40,826 nt of DNA, taken from NCBI GenBank assembly GCA_026770615.1, contig MU631358.1, positions 6,650-47,475 of the forward strand, read 5' to 3'. The stretch is from Pavlovales sp. CCMP2436. Lineage: Eukaryota; Haptophyta; Pavlovophyceae; Pavlovales. How positions within the stretch are numbered: position 1 is the first letter of the stretch; the number at the start of each line of letters is the position of its first letter. Made by a program: the position numbers and the translations under genes. The notes beneath the pieces are model-generated. The model was not told the DNA's origin, ran no database searches, and worked only from the letters and a program-made list of their open reading frames with translations. Shown piece by piece: positions 10,778-20,035 of the stretch.

Positions 10778-10813
10778 GACAACTTTGGTTCTTATAGATC
10801 CATTAGATTTTTA

Positions 10814-11670
10814 ATGGTGGATAAAAAAATTATGTTCGCGACTGTCATAACGAAAACGATCATGGTGCTCCATCGCCTATATCTGTGTTCAGACCAAGCT
10901 GACAAATTTATTATTTCCCCCGATAGAACAGACAGCGTGGTTTTTAATTTGACTTCCGGGCTCTCTCTCGCCGGCAACGAGAATATGTACGTTCGTCTGG
11001 AGAGCGCCTCTATCCCCATCGTGCAACCCAACGTCAATAGCCAGAATAACAAGTTTGTGCTGTTGCTCGCAGGGGATGCGATGTCAGTTGTTACGATCCT
11101 TGTTTCCCAATACACGAGCGGCGAGTCCCTCTCCAGTGCTATCAATTCGACTAATGCCATGGTGGCCACAGGGGTGAGCACGACATTTGTTTCCCTTTCG
11201 AACAAACTGATTTTCTCGCACGGTCAAGCTGACAATATTTCCATCGCGACCAACGAGACTACGACGGCTCACAAAATAATAGGTATGAATACTAGTTTCA
11301 ATCTAACGATACCCTCTGGCGTCCCTACCTCTGCACCTAGGATGGTGGACCTCGGTGGAGCCCGCTCGATCCTGGTAGCGTCGGAGACGTTTGAACTCGA
11401 TGTGCAGGACTCGCTCAAAAGCACTGGCGAAAATACGACGAACCTACTAGCAGGCATACCTGTCTCGGTTGGGTATGGGAGCATCCAAACTTTTAAGAGT
11501 GATTCAGCGATGGGAGCATCCAAACTTTTAAGAGTGATTCAGCGCCCTACATGAACGCTCGCAGGCGCAACCTGAGCTCGGTGGTGATCAGCCTCCTTGA
11601 TGAGAACCAGAACCCCTACGATACTCAGGGTTTGGCATGGAGTTTAGTCGTAGACGTGATGGTGGACTAG
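10814..11670 (+). pseudogene. Minor capsid (penton-like) protein, broken by 35-bp duplication
   Basis: The frame runs from ATG 10814 (10832 and 10862 are alternatives; PLV homologues usually start near the ISPDRTDS motif) to about 11554. It then shifts because 11476-11510 is repeated at 11511-11544. Without the extra 35 bp the gene is exactly 274 codons and ends at TAG 11668-11670. The restored tail has an RRRNLSSVVISLLDENQ-type strand, as seen at the end of PLV minor capsid (penton) proteins. A single jelly-roll fold at the capsid vertices would be its role. The lesion removes the last beta strands, so the product is probably non-functional. Confidence 0.65.
11476..11544 (+). repeat. 35-bp tandem duplication
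   Basis: Two adjacent copies of a 35-bp unit beginning TGGGAGCATCC, the second copy lacking the final base. They match perfectly by eye, so the event is recent. The unit is not a multiple of three and causes the frameshift in the penton-like gene. Confidence 0.9.
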
Positions 11671-11725
11671 CTACTTTGCCGTTTTCGATTAATATCTTGT
11701 GTACTATTACACATAAACATCAAAT

Positions 11726-12037
11726 ATGAACTGGGGTCGCTTCAGACGAAGCGCCGCACGATGGGGATCCAACGCGATCCCGTCTCTTCAGAAATTTGGA
11801 CGCCAAAGTGGAAACTTTTTGCATAATGCCGCCGACGTCGCATCGAGGGTTGCCAATACAGCCAGAACTGGCTTGACGGCTATTCAAAACAGCGAGCTAG
11901 GACGCATACCGGGGGCGGGCGAGGTGCTTGGCTTCGGACGATATTTACTAAACGGGCTATCGACCGGCGCCAGGGTGGCAAGGCAGCTGGGAAATTTCGC
12001 TTCTGGGGTGGGAGGATCGAAGGAGCTACGGGGCTGA
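11726..12037 (+). CDS. Small basic Gly/Ala-rich protein
   Basis: An intact 103-residue protein, basic at the N-terminus (MNWGRFRRSAARWGS) and rich in Gly, Ala and Asn. It contains amphipathic segments (LLNGLSTGARVARQLGNF). Small proteins of this type, next to capsid genes, are common in PLVs and adeno-like viruses and may bind DNA or membrane inside the virion. Not recognised as a specific family. The start follows an A/T-rich stretch and lies 55 bases after the penton-like gene. Confidence 0.55.
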   Translation: MNWGRFRRSAARWGSNAIPSLQKFGRQSGNFLHNAADVASRVANTARTGLTAIQNSELGRIPGAGEVLGFGRYLLNGLSTGARVARQLGNFASGVGGSKELRG

Positions 12038-12085
12038 TGAGCCAGTTTGAACGCATGGCTAATTCTTAACGATGATGACGTTGAT

Positions 12086-12101
12086 GACGCCGGTTGGCGT
12101 C
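12086..12101 (+). other. Small hairpin in intergenic space
   Basis: GACGCC and GGCGTC form a perfect 6-bp stem around a GGTT loop, with a short T run 12 bases downstream. It lies between the small basic gene and the capsid gene. It could take part in transcript ending, but so short a stem may be chance. Confidence 0.25.
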
Positions 12102-12130
12102 GTTGGCGTCGTTTTGCCAAGATGATCTGA

Positions 12131-12140
12131 ATAAAAATCT
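12131..12140 (+). promoter_or_regulatory. ATAAAAATCT motif upstream of capsid gene
   Basis: Same decamer as at 71-80, here 33 bases before the capsid gene start. Two copies at similar distances from major genes suggest a shared promoter element in element 1. No activity can be proved from sequence. Confidence 0.35.
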
Positions 12141-12173
12141 AGTGACCTTATACAAAGAAATCCTTTTTCAAAA

Positions 12174-13442
12174 ATGACCGAGGCTATCCCATCATATTTC
12201 CAGTTTATGCCTAGGGACCTTGCCCCGCCGGCGGAGAGCATTCGAAGCTATCTTACTCCAAGCACGGGCGTGGCCGCTGTTGGCGGAGGTCAACAAATTT
12301 CGTGGGACCTGCCGTGCGGGCAGCCAGGTCTCCATTTGGACTGCAGTCTCTCATGCATCGGCCTCCGAATTTTCAATAATAATAACACACCAATGACGCT
12401 TGACTCGGGCGCCCATGCCATCATTGAATCATTGGATGTCTATTTCGGGAGCCAGCACATTTCTTCCATTTCTCAGTATGGTGCTTTGTTTTCTATTATT
12501 CAGAATTTTTCGTCGGATCTGGACAGTCTGAGGTCGAGCGGTACTATGCGTGGAGTAGCTGATTATTCGGTCGATGCGAATGATCCTGCAAGCATCGCTT
12601 CAGGTTACTATAACGTGGCTGGTGTAACAATTCCGGCGAATTCATCTTTGGACGTTGTTCTCCCGGTCATGAACCCTCTCGGTACGCTCAGTCACAAGGC
12701 GCTACCATTGAGTGCTCTGACGGACAGCATTCGGCTGGAAATGAAGCTCGCGCCCCAGGTGGAGTGGGGTACCTTTGCCTCGGCCGAAGCTTCGGTGACG
12801 GGGTGCACCGTTTCCGACCTAAAGTTTCATATTTCTCAAGTACGTCTGGACGGAGCTCTTGAGAAAGCAGTGTTTGATCAGCTCGGGGGGCTTGTCACTA
12901 TTCCTACATACGACTATTCTCATTATCGCTCGACTGTGAGCGCCAACTCGGGGTACATTTCGATGCAAATCCCTGTGCGTGTCAGTTCCGCCTGCAACAT
13001 TTTCATCGCCCTTAGAGAGTCTTCGGTCGCAACTCCACATACCCGAAAAAGCGTCACCGAACGTAGTCGTGCTGGTATGATTGACTATAAATTTCGGCTG
13101 GGCTCGATGACGGTACCCCAGTCACCCGTCGTTTGCACCGGCAACGCGTCGGAAACGAGAATGGAACTGATGCGCGCTATCGGGGGTGGTCTCGCGGACG
13201 CGGCGTCTCGTTCGTGTATAAGCTCGTATCAATGGATCAGAGGTGGGTATTGTGTTGGGTTATCCCTGCAGGCTTTCCCACAGTCCGCGGAGACTTTGTC
13301 GGACGGGGTGAGTACCCAGGTCATGCATTGCGTTTGGGAAGCCAAGATCGCTGCCGATAATCATGCCTTGTACGTGGACGTTTGGGTTCAACACGAGAAG
13401 GTGCTTGTGGCGCAGGGAGGGCTTCTGTCGTACAAATCGTAG
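12174..13442 (+). CDS. Probable major capsid protein (double jelly-roll)
   Basis: An intact 422-residue protein rich in Ser, Thr, Gly and aromatic residues, with the regular beta-strand pattern of a double jelly-roll capsid protein. After a short leader come YLTPSTG, an ISWDLPCG strand and IIESLDVYFGSQHISSI; the last resembles the strand around which PLV and Polinton capsid proteins keep a recognisable motif. Its neighbours are a penton-like gene, the packaging ATPase and a small basic protein, the standard virion module. It is somewhat shorter than many PLV capsid proteins. The identification rests on context and fold pattern, not on a clear motif. Confidence 0.6.
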   Translation: MTEAIPSYFQFMPRDLAPPAESIRSYLTPSTGVAAVGGGQQISWDLPCGQPGLHLDCSLSCIGLRIFNNNNTPMTLDSGAHAIIESLDVYFGSQHISSISQYGALFSIIQNFSSDLDSLRSSGTMRGVADYSVDANDPASIASGYYNVAGVTIPANSSLDVVLPVMNPLGTLSHKALPLSALTDSIRLEMKLAPQVEWGTFASAEASVTGCTVSDLKFHISQVRLDGALEKAVFDQLGGLVTIPTYDYSHYRSTVSANSGYISMQIPVRVSSACNIFIALRESSVATPHTRKSVTERSRAGMIDYKFRLGSMTVPQSPVVCTGNASETRMELMRAIGGGLADAASRSCISSYQWIRGGYCVGLSLQAFPQSAETLSDGVSTQVMHCVWEAKIAADNHALYVDVWVQHEKVLVAQGGLLSYKS

Positions 13443-14028
13443 TCTGCTTAGTCTGCTTAGTCTGTGTCTCCTTATACAAAATCACCAAAAATCACCAAAC
13501 AAATCACCAAGAACCACCAAGAACCATCAAGAACCACCAAGACCAAAAAAAAACCAAGACAACACTCAAAACTTCCGTAAATTTGCATTTTCACGAGTGT
13601 GCTATTACCAGTAGCCCTCGCCCCCCTAAGATGTGCAAATCCGGTAGCCCCCTAAAAAGTACTTTTTTGCACACGCGCCGCATTTGCGCCCGGCCGGCCT
13701 ACAGCACTTCCCCAGGCTCCCGGTCGATCGCACACACCTCCGTGGTGCCCCCTGAGGCCGCCCACCCGTCTACATCTTCCTCTGGCGAGCGCTATCTCGA
13801 TATCAAGAAATCGCACATTTGGCTAAGGTTAGTGCGATTTTTTCATTTGGTCTTTGGCGGCGATAATCGTGCCGCGGTGGCCTCCCACGCCTACCACCCA
13901 CCCCCTGGGACCCCTGGCGCACCCCCGATGCCGCGCCGCCGCTCCGACGACCTTCTGCGCCCGCAAAGTCGACTTTTCAAAAACGTCATTTCGGCTAATT
14001 TAGGCTTGTGATTTTGTTCAAACAAATA
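13443..14028. other. Gap with CACCAAGAAC minisatellite
   Basis: There is no convincing gene between the capsid and GIY-YIG genes. From about 13480 to 13562 the plus strand repeats short units of the AATCACCAA / GAACCACCAAG type, ending in an A tract. The rest is unique sequence with only weak open frames of unnatural composition. Confidence 0.6.
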
Positions 14029-14715
14029 TCAAATATTTCGCCCCCTATAGGTGAGCTGGTATAGCGGTTCGGGACTGCGAGCGTCTCTGAATCTCCGCGT
14101 AGTTCCATTATCAACACCGGCGACAGTGGCTCCACCTCCGCGTCCGATCACCTGCACCTTCCCAACCTGACGCACGTTGCGCCCCCACAGACTCCGGGTG
14201 AGCACGTTTGGAATAAACGGTAACACCAAATCCTGGTTGAGTGATGTGTTCGAGCCACCCTGCTTCAGTATTTGTCCGGTTCCTCGCTCGAACGTGTACC
14301 ATAATCCATCGACTGTTGTTCTTAAGGCTGCCAGCAACTGGGCGATCGCCGCGTGGAAGTCTCCGGGTGCTCCAAGCCAGCGTCGCCATTCTTTGTCCCG
14401 AGGTGGAATCCCCCATCCGTTTTGCTCACTAGCTAGGTTGAGCACACGTGTCTCGCGGGCGCGGACGAGCGATGGCGAGACTACCAGATATCCCACCAGA
14501 TCAAAGGAGTTGCCAGGTGCGGCGTGCGGCATGTAGTGGCTGTAGCCATTCATCACCCTCGAAAAGATGTTTGTTGTCAACCCAAGTTTCACGAACGGGA
14601 CCTCGCTCCATCCAGGCCAGATGATGTAGATTCCGCTCACCCGTTTGCCGCTCACGTTTGCGTTTGCGAGTGCCCTCCCTACTTGCGTGGCGCGATCGAC
14701 TAAATCTTCCATCAT
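14029..14715 (-). CDS. GIY-YIG family endonuclease
   Basis: An intact 228-residue protein. A GIY-YIG core is visible near the N-terminus: GIYIIWPG, then VKLGLTTNIFSRVMNGY in place of YIG with the usual following Arg, then RARETRVLNL, giving the catalytic Glu. The arrangement is closest to the T5orf172/MUG113 branch. Such nucleases are often mobile or act in repair and recombination. It is the last gene of element 1 and points back toward the capsid gene. The C-terminal 100 residues match nothing I know. Confidence 0.7.
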   Translation of the reverse strand: MMEDLVDRATQVGRALANANVSGKRVSGIYIIWPGWSEVPFVKLGLTTNIFSRVMNGYSHYMPHAAPGNSFDLVGYLVVSPSLVRARETRVLNLASEQNGWGIPPRDKEWRRWLGAPGDFHAAIAQLLAALRTTVDGLWYTFERGTGQILKQGGSNTSLNQDLVLPFIPNVLTRSLWGRNVRQVGKVQVIGRGGGATVAGVDNGTTRRFRDARSPEPLYQLTYRGRNI

Positions 14716-14809
14716 CCTTCCTCTTTCTTGTTAGCCACCCCGGTATTTATCTCCGTGACAGCTCGCCGCCCATACCGCAACATGCGCCCTCCGTCGCGCA
14801 CCCCAGGTC

Positions 14810-14886
14810 CCAGCCATTCCCGATTTCTACGGGCCCCAGCCATTCCCGATTTCTGCGGGCCCCAGCCATTCCCGATTTCTGCGGAC
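14810..14886 (+). repeat. 26-bp minisatellite, 3 copies
   Basis: Three copies of a 26-bp unit with core CCAGCCATTCCCGATTT. The starts at 14810, 14836 and 14862 give an exact period. The same core recurs at 15731-15830. The units are adjacent with no spacers, so this is not a CRISPR array. Confidence 0.85.
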
Positions 14887-15004
14887 TGAAGACTTCCAGA
14901 TTTTTTCGATGGCGGCGCCGCCCGACCTCCATACCGCAACATACGGCGTCGTCAATACCGTGTCATACTCGTGATTCTCGGCATGATCTTACAAAGAAAC
15001 TCGG

Positions 15005-15370
15005 TAAATCCTCTGCTCAAATATGATTTCCTGCACGAGTTTGTCGACTCTAGGGGTCTTCAAATATGATCGCCGCACGGGAATCCCGTTCGCTCAAATA
15101 TGACTCCTTTTGGCCTTTTCTTGATGCGTGCGGGTTTATATAAACCACCAAAATAAGTCTAGAGAAAAGAAGGTTACACATGAAAATAAAAAACACGAAT
15201 ATAATTTTCCATGGGCCCTGCCACCCTTTCCTCTGCTGCGCGCACGCACGCGGAAATGCCCAAAAGGAGTCATATTTGAGCGAGCAAGATTCTCGTCGCG
15301 CGATCATATTTGAAGACCTTTACATCCGGCAAACTCGTCCGAAAAATTATATTTGATCGCGCAAGATTCT
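15005..15370. repeat. Large imperfect inverted repeat
   Basis: The left arm (about 15005-15125) reads, when reversed, like the right arm (about 15230-15365), around a centre near 15183. Three copies of TCAAATATGA-like boxes (near 15018, 15060 and 15092) face three of TCATATTTGA type (near 15270, 15305 and 15348). The boxes and the sequence between them both align, for example GAGTTTG/CAAACTC and CTCCTTTTGG/CCAAAAGGAG. It could be a replication origin, fused terminal repeats or a foldback element. Confidence 0.75.
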
Positions 15371-15730
15371 CGTCGCGCAAACGAACCCTGACGAGCTTAC
15401 AACCGTGATTCTTGTTAGATCACGTTGGCTCACGTTGAGCTTGTTAGACTCCACCGAGGCTTGTTAGAGCTTCTTAGACTCCACCGAGTCTTCACCTTCC
15501 CCCACCTTCCCCCACATCGGCCTTCGCCTTCGTCGCCCACATCGCCGACGTCGCCGACGTCGCCCCGTCGCCCACATCGCCCACATAGCGTCCGCCCGTG
15601 GTCGCCAGTGGTCACGCATACCACCCCGTACCTCAACATAGGTCTTCGTCGAGCCCACCCGTGGTCCACGCATGCCACCCCATACCCCATCATAGTTCGC
15701 CGTCGCGTCGTCGCGACGTCGCGCCCGCCC

Positions 15731-15830
15731 CCAGCCATTCCCGATTTTTCGCGGACCCAGCCATTCCCGATTTTTCGCGGACCCAGCCATTCCCGATTTT
15801 TCGCGGACCCAGCCATTCCCGATTTTTTTA
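15731..15830 (+). repeat. 26-bp minisatellite, 4 copies
   Basis: Four adjacent 26-bp units, the last incomplete, with core CCAGCCATTCCCGATTTTT and starts at 15731, 15757, 15783 and 15809. It is the same family as 14810-14886, on the other side of the inverted repeat. Confidence 0.88.
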
Positions 15831-16000
15831 GAGGCCCGCGAAGCCAAACTCGTACTTCGCAAGCGGCGGGACACCTATTAATCGAATTGCTTCGCCGGAT
15901 CCACCGGCCGCCACCGGCCGCCACAGAGGCCCGCGAAGCCAAACTCGTGCTTCGCGAGCGGTAGGACACCTATTAATCGAATTGCTTCGCCGGATCCACC
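15831..16000 (+). repeat. 75-bp direct repeat
   Basis: 15831-15905 is repeated at 15926-16000, starting GAGGCCCGCGAAGCC and ending TTCGCCGGATCCACC, with only a few mismatches. The copies are separated by a short GGCCGCCACC-rich spacer. They lie directly before the first gene of element 2, so a role at the element's edge is possible. Confidence 0.85.
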
Positions 16001-16173
16001 CAGGCTCCACCTAGGCTCCACCTAGACTCCACCTAGCCCCCCCCCTCTCCCCCCCCTCTTCTACGAGATCCACCACGACTTTGAGGATCGAACGAGATCG
16101 ACCTAGCCTCGCGAGATACCCCCCGCCCCAGCTGATGGATTCTGACAATTGGGAGGCCGCCGAAGGCGATTAA

Positions 16174-18921
16174 ATGGTGTCCCAGCCCTATATGCTGCTG
16201 CTCGCCTACATCGTGAACGAGAAGAAGCAGCCGGAGCTGTGGATGCGCGAGCAGAGCGCCCGTGGCTCGCGCAGCGGCGCCGCCAGCTCCACCTACGGCG
16301 CCAAGGCGTCCTGGCCGGCGGGGTTCGAGGCGTCGGTCGAGGCCGTGTTGCGCGAGGGCGAGGGCTTCAGCGCCGGGTGCCTGCGCTGCCAGCGGCTCTT
16401 CTGGGAGCCGACGCACTTCCACATCGTCGATTCGCGCCGCACCACGCGGCTCGACGAGATGCTGCTGGCCGCGCCGGAGTTCACGCAGAACCAGCGCGCG
16501 CCCGACGGGCTGGCGGCGCAGACCGAGCTGAAGGAGCACAAGCTAGAGTGGGAGCCGAGCAAGGTGGACGCGCAGTTCGAGAAGCTGACCCGCTTCGTGG
16601 GCAACGAGGCGCTGCCCACTTTCGGGACGAAGGTCGATATCAAGAAGCTGGGCGACGGCGACGGCGAGTGGGAGGCGGGCTCGGTCTTCGTGGTGGCGCG
16701 CGGGAAGGCCAGGGACCTCGAGGAGGAGGCCCAGTGGGAGGCGGGCGAGGACGACTTCGAGGACCAGGACGAGCAGGCGCCGCGCAAACTCGTAGTGGTC
16801 GTGCGCTACCCCAACCCGCACCCGGCCCAGCTGGAGTCCGCCGTGAGCTTCGGCGCCGGCAGCCGCGGGCCCGGGGCAGCGCCCAAGGTGCGCCTCTACC
16901 GCTTCAACCACCCGCGCGCCAACAGCAACCTGTGCTTCGAGTGCGGCCTGACGCTGCGCAAGAAGGAGTTCCAGCTGCTGGACGAGTACACCGCGACGAC
17001 GATCCACGGCCTCCCGCCCTCGGAGCGCGTGCCCGCCCGGAAGCGCACGTTCGAGGCGGAGCGGACGCGCGCCGCCCGCGCCGAGATGGGCGGGCGCATC
17101 ATGCGCGAGCTCGGCTGGACCTCCGAGCAGCTGGACGAGGAGGAGGCGGCCTTCCGGGCGTCGATCGGCCCCGACGGGAACGCGCGCCGGCGGAGCAACG
17201 CGATGCGCGGCGTGGGGCGCGCGACCGGGGCGCGTGCCGCCTCGTTCGACGAGGAGCTCGTGCCCTACGACCCGCGCACGCTCCTGCGCGAGGGCCGCAT
17301 CGACAACGAGCAGTTCCTGGCGCTCGTGCGCCCGCCGTCGCGCGCGCCGAACGCACCGCGCCCCAAGATCACGATCGAGGTCACGGTCGGCGACTTGCGC
17401 TCCGGGCTGATCAACCCGGTGGCCTCGAAGGCGGTGGCGCTCGCCAAGCACCGCTCGATCACCAAGCAGGCAATCGCACTGCTCGACGGCAAGAGCACCG
17501 GCCCGCTCTCCTTCGAGCTGACCGCCGCGCTCGAGCAGCTGGCGGCGACGCACCACCAGCGCGCCGAGCACCTCGAGCTCCCGGAGACGGCGCAGCTGGA
17601 CATCGACGAAGACCCCGGCTACGAGTTCCTGCGCGTCGTGCGGCACGTGAAGACCGCGTGGCACCCGAGCTTCCAGATCTCGGCCGCCCGCAAGGAGCTG
17701 ACCAAGAATCAGGGGCGCAGCGTGCAGCAGAGCAAGTTCCTGATCACGTTCTTGCTGCACCGGCGCGCCACGTGGGACGAGCCGCACAACGCGCACGTGA
17801 TGAAGCAGATGGCGGGCGCGTGCATCGCGCTGCTGAGCGACGTCGGCCGCGAGCACCTCCGGCGCGTGCTGCGCTTCGGGCTGATCTGGAGCAAGGTCAA
17901 CAAGGGCTAGCAGACCTGGGCGCCCAACAAGGCGGGCGCGTCCACGACGGGCGTGGGCCACTACGTGAACAAGCTCGCGACGTTTACCAAGCCCGAGTAC
18001 CTCGCGTCGCTCGCGCTCGACGCGGACCCGGCCGGCAAGGTCAAGATGTTTTGGAACGAGAAGGAGGGACGCGCCTACACGCTGGCGGACCTGCACGAGG
18101 GCTCGGACGCGCACCCGTACGAGAGGGCGGTGTCCGGATCGCTCTTCCTCGGCGACGAGTACGCGAGCGACCTGTTCGACGACGTGATGCTCTCGGCGAA
18201 CAGCCAGGTGGGCATCGAGGTGGGCCCGGTGGCGAGGCTCTTCCACTTCCACATGCTGCTCGACATCAAGCACGTGAGCAAGATCGCCCTCGACCAGCGC
18301 GCGTTCATTGCGTACTTCTTGGGCTGCTGGTTGGGCGCGCTCTACCAGCCGACACCCGGGACGCCCGGCCCGTACTACATGCGCGACCAGTCCGGCTACG
18401 ACTTCGTGCAGCCGTGGGAGCGGCCGCATCTCGACGTGAAGCTCATCGCGGAGGACGCGCAGAACTACGTGGCGGAGGCGTACGTCAAGAAGCAGGCGAT
18501 CGGCTTCATGAACGCGGCGAGGCGCGCAGAGGCGGCGAAGATGCCCGCGACCATCTCGCACGGGCGCGCGACGCTTGGGCAGCCGCGCCTCCCCTCCTCG
18601 ATCGGCGGCCTGGCATCGGACCGGTTGGGCACCAGGAGCAGGGGCTCCAAGCTGTACCACCAGCCGCCACTGACGCCGATCTCGCGCAATGCGCACGTGG
18701 TGAATGTGATCACCGGGACCTTCATCGCGGAGGAGGAGGCCCCGAGGCCCCCCAGAGCGGAGGGGGAGGAGCAGGAGGAGGAGGACCCGATCAACCCGCA
18801 CGCGAACTTCGAGGTCGGTCGGCAGGCGAACATCGCGAGCAACAATGCGCTCTTGCAGCGCCTGGGCCTCGGCAACTTCAACCTAATGCAGCAGCAGGCG
18901 GACGAGGAGGAGGAGGCGTGA
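16174..18921 (+). pseudogene. Large unknown protein with one internal TAG
   Basis: A 915-codon frame interrupted only by TAG at 17908-17910 (codon 579). The start ATG 16174 follows a GATTAA box. Two Cys pairs (AGCLRCQ near residue 68 and CFECG near residue 253) with nearby His suggest zinc binding. The segment after the stop has a histidine- and aromatic-rich fold (LFHFHMLLDIKHVSKI). The tail is acidic and Gln-rich. I do not recognise the family; it is the largest protein of element 2. Frames of similar length on this stretch in other phases are Arg/Ala-rich shadows. Codon quality is the same before and after the stop, so this was one protein. Confidence 0.65.
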
Positions 18922-18997
18922 TGGCGCTCAGGGAAAACTTCTTGAGGAACCCTTCACCGCATCACCGCATCACCTATTTTCGCGCGGGCTTAGCAGC

Positions 18998-19129
18998 ATG
19001 CTCGACCTAATCTTGGCAGTGGCCATCTACTCGGTCACGGCCTCCGGATTGGTCGCATTCGGCACATACCTCGTGCTTGAGCTCAGGAATCTTCAATCCG
19101 TAAGGCCTTTCGGCGATCTTTCCCGGTGA
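18998..19129 (+). CDS. 43-residue single-pass membrane protein
   Basis: A short frame with a clear hydrophobic helix: MLDLILAVAIYSVTASGLVA, followed by a further hydrophobic stretch and a charged tail ending in DLSR. ATG 18998 follows an ATTTTCGCGCGGG box like those before other genes of element 2. Small membrane proteins are frequent in this element and could belong to the inner virion membrane. Its shortness makes the call uncertain. Confidence 0.5.
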   Translation: MLDLILAVAIYSVTASGLVAFGTYLVLELRNLQSVRPFGDLSR

Positions 19130-19169
19130 CTACGCGGACTAACTTTTTCGCGGCCGCCGTGTGGTGGCC

Positions 19170-19772
19170 ATGCTCCTCGTGGCGATCGACGTGGGCATCC
19201 GCAACATCTCCTACTGCGTCACCGAGGACGGCCGTATCGTGGACTGGGCCAACGAGCCGCTCTGCCTGGACACCAAGTACGAGCCGGCGAGCAACGTGCG
19301 CCTCGTGCGCGCGTTCACCGACAAGCACGAGGCGCTCTTCGCGCGCGCGGGCCACGTCGTGATCGAGAAGCAGCTGCGCGCCAACATGCGGATCATCGAG
19401 GCCTTGCTCCACCTGAGCTACTTCGGCCGGTGCACGGTGGTGCACGCGCGCACGGTCAAGGCGGCCTTTGGGCTGAGCCGCGGCGATTACCGCCTGAACA
19501 AGCTCGCCGCGGTGGAGTACGTATCGAAGCGCCTCGAGGCCCTCGACGACCCGTGGCGCGCGCGCTTCGAGGCGAGCCGCAAGCGCGACGACCTGGCGAA
19601 CAGCTACCTGCTCGCGCACTTTTTCGGCAGCCGAGTCTGTGGAGCAGCATGCCGCCCGCCGCCGAGGCTGACGACGCAGCCGACGAGCGAGCCGCTGGAG
19701 GAGAGGAGCGACACTACCCAGCCGTGCGAGGCAAGCGACGAGGCCCCTGGGCCAGCCAGCACGAGTTCGTGA
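19170..19772 (+). CDS. Holliday junction resolvase, poxvirus A22-like
   Basis: An intact 200-residue RuvC-like resolvase that cuts four-way DNA junctions to separate replicated genomes. The catalytic acids are visible: LLVAIDVGIRNISYC with Asp 7, VVIEKQLRANMRI with Glu about 66, and KRDDLANSYLLAHFF with the Asp pair about 139-140. This order is the RNase H-fold RuvC pattern of nucleocytovirus A22 proteins. ATG 19170 is chosen because the family begins directly at this strand; the upstream AACTTTTTCGCGG box (19141-19153) suits it. The C-terminal 40 residues are low complexity and overlap the next frame, so a frameshift near the end cannot be excluded. Confidence 0.88.
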   Translation: MLLVAIDVGIRNISYCVTEDGRIVDWANEPLCLDTKYEPASNVRLVRAFTDKHEALFARAGHVVIEKQLRANMRIIEALLHLSYFGRCTVVHARTVKAAFGLSRGDYRLNKLAAVEYVSKRLEALDDPWRARFEASRKRDDLANSYLLAHFFGSRVCGAACRPPPRLTTQPTSEPLEERSDTTQPCEASDEAPGPASTSS

Positions 19773-19894
19773 CGCTGTACTACTCCGACCTGCTCGTGCT
19801 CTGGGGAGACTGCAAGCACGCGGGCCTGCGCTCGGGCCTGCTCACACGCCTCGACTTTGACGTCTTCTGCGCGCTCGCGTACAGCACGAGCTAG
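19649..19894 (+). CDS. Small protein overlapping resolvase end
   Basis: An 81-residue frame that begins inside the last 40 codons of the resolvase, in another phase. The second half looks like real protein (HEFVTLYYSDLLVLWGDCKH, then LTRLDFDVFCALAYS), with aromatic and hydrophobic residues well spread. It may be a separate gene starting at ATG 19649, or the true end of the resolvase reached by a frameshift. No domain recognised. It ends in TAG. Confidence 0.45.
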   Translation: MPPAAEADDAADERAAGGEERHYPAVRGKRRGPWASQHEFVTLYYSDLLVLWGDCKHAGLRSGLLTRLDFDVFCALAYSTS

Positions 19895-20035
19895 CAGCCG
19901 CTCGCTGCGCCGTAGGTTGAGGTCGATTGGGTGCGCGGCCGAGTCGCCCGCGCGCGTCACCATTGCGATTGGCGCGCGCGAAATTTTGAGATTTTTTCTG
20001 GGCGGCATGCAACAAGCACCCGACAAGAAGCACCC

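Larger units (their letters stand above)
1..14715. mobile_element. Element 1: polinton-like virus remnant
   Basis: This is the moderate-GC left part of the window. It groups an SF1 helicase protein, an A32-like packaging ATPase, a probable double-jelly-roll capsid protein, a penton-like protein, a lipase, a fibre and a GIY-YIG nuclease, a gene set typical of polinton-like viruses. No integrase and no intact family B polymerase were found. The left edge is cut by the window and no terminal inverted repeat was recognised. Four genes are broken (lipase, fibre, proline-rich protein, penton) while the helicase, ATPase and capsid frames are open, which suggests a fairly young integrated copy. The boundary with the junction region is approximate. 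Confidence 0.65.
14716..16173. other. Junction region between the two elements
   Basis: 1.46 kb without a convincing gene. Open frames here have repetitive, unnatural composition. Contents: a 26-bp minisatellite array (14810-14886), a large imperfect inverted repeat (15005-15370), two degenerate copies of a roughly 60-bp sequence (15598-15690), a second 26-bp array (15731-15830), a 75-bp direct repeat (15831-16000) and a pyrimidine-rich tract (16003-16060). It may be host sequence, joined element ends, or both. Confidence 0.6.

Noticed and set aside
14810..15830. Possible CRISPR array
   Set aside because: Units are directly adjacent without spacers, and the context is eukaryotic viral.
15425..15969. 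Open frames of 179 codons on both strands in the junction
   Set aside because: They run through minisatellite and direct repeats and have repetitive composition.
16543..18801. Minus-strand frame of 752 codons
   Set aside because: Arg/Leu/Val-rich antisense shadow of the gene at 16174-18921.
16149..19010. Long plus-strand frame of 953 codons overlapping the large protein gene
   Set aside because: Composition is extreme (Arg, Ala, Gly), as expected for the shifted phase of a GC-rich gene; the phase starting at 16174 has natural protein composition.
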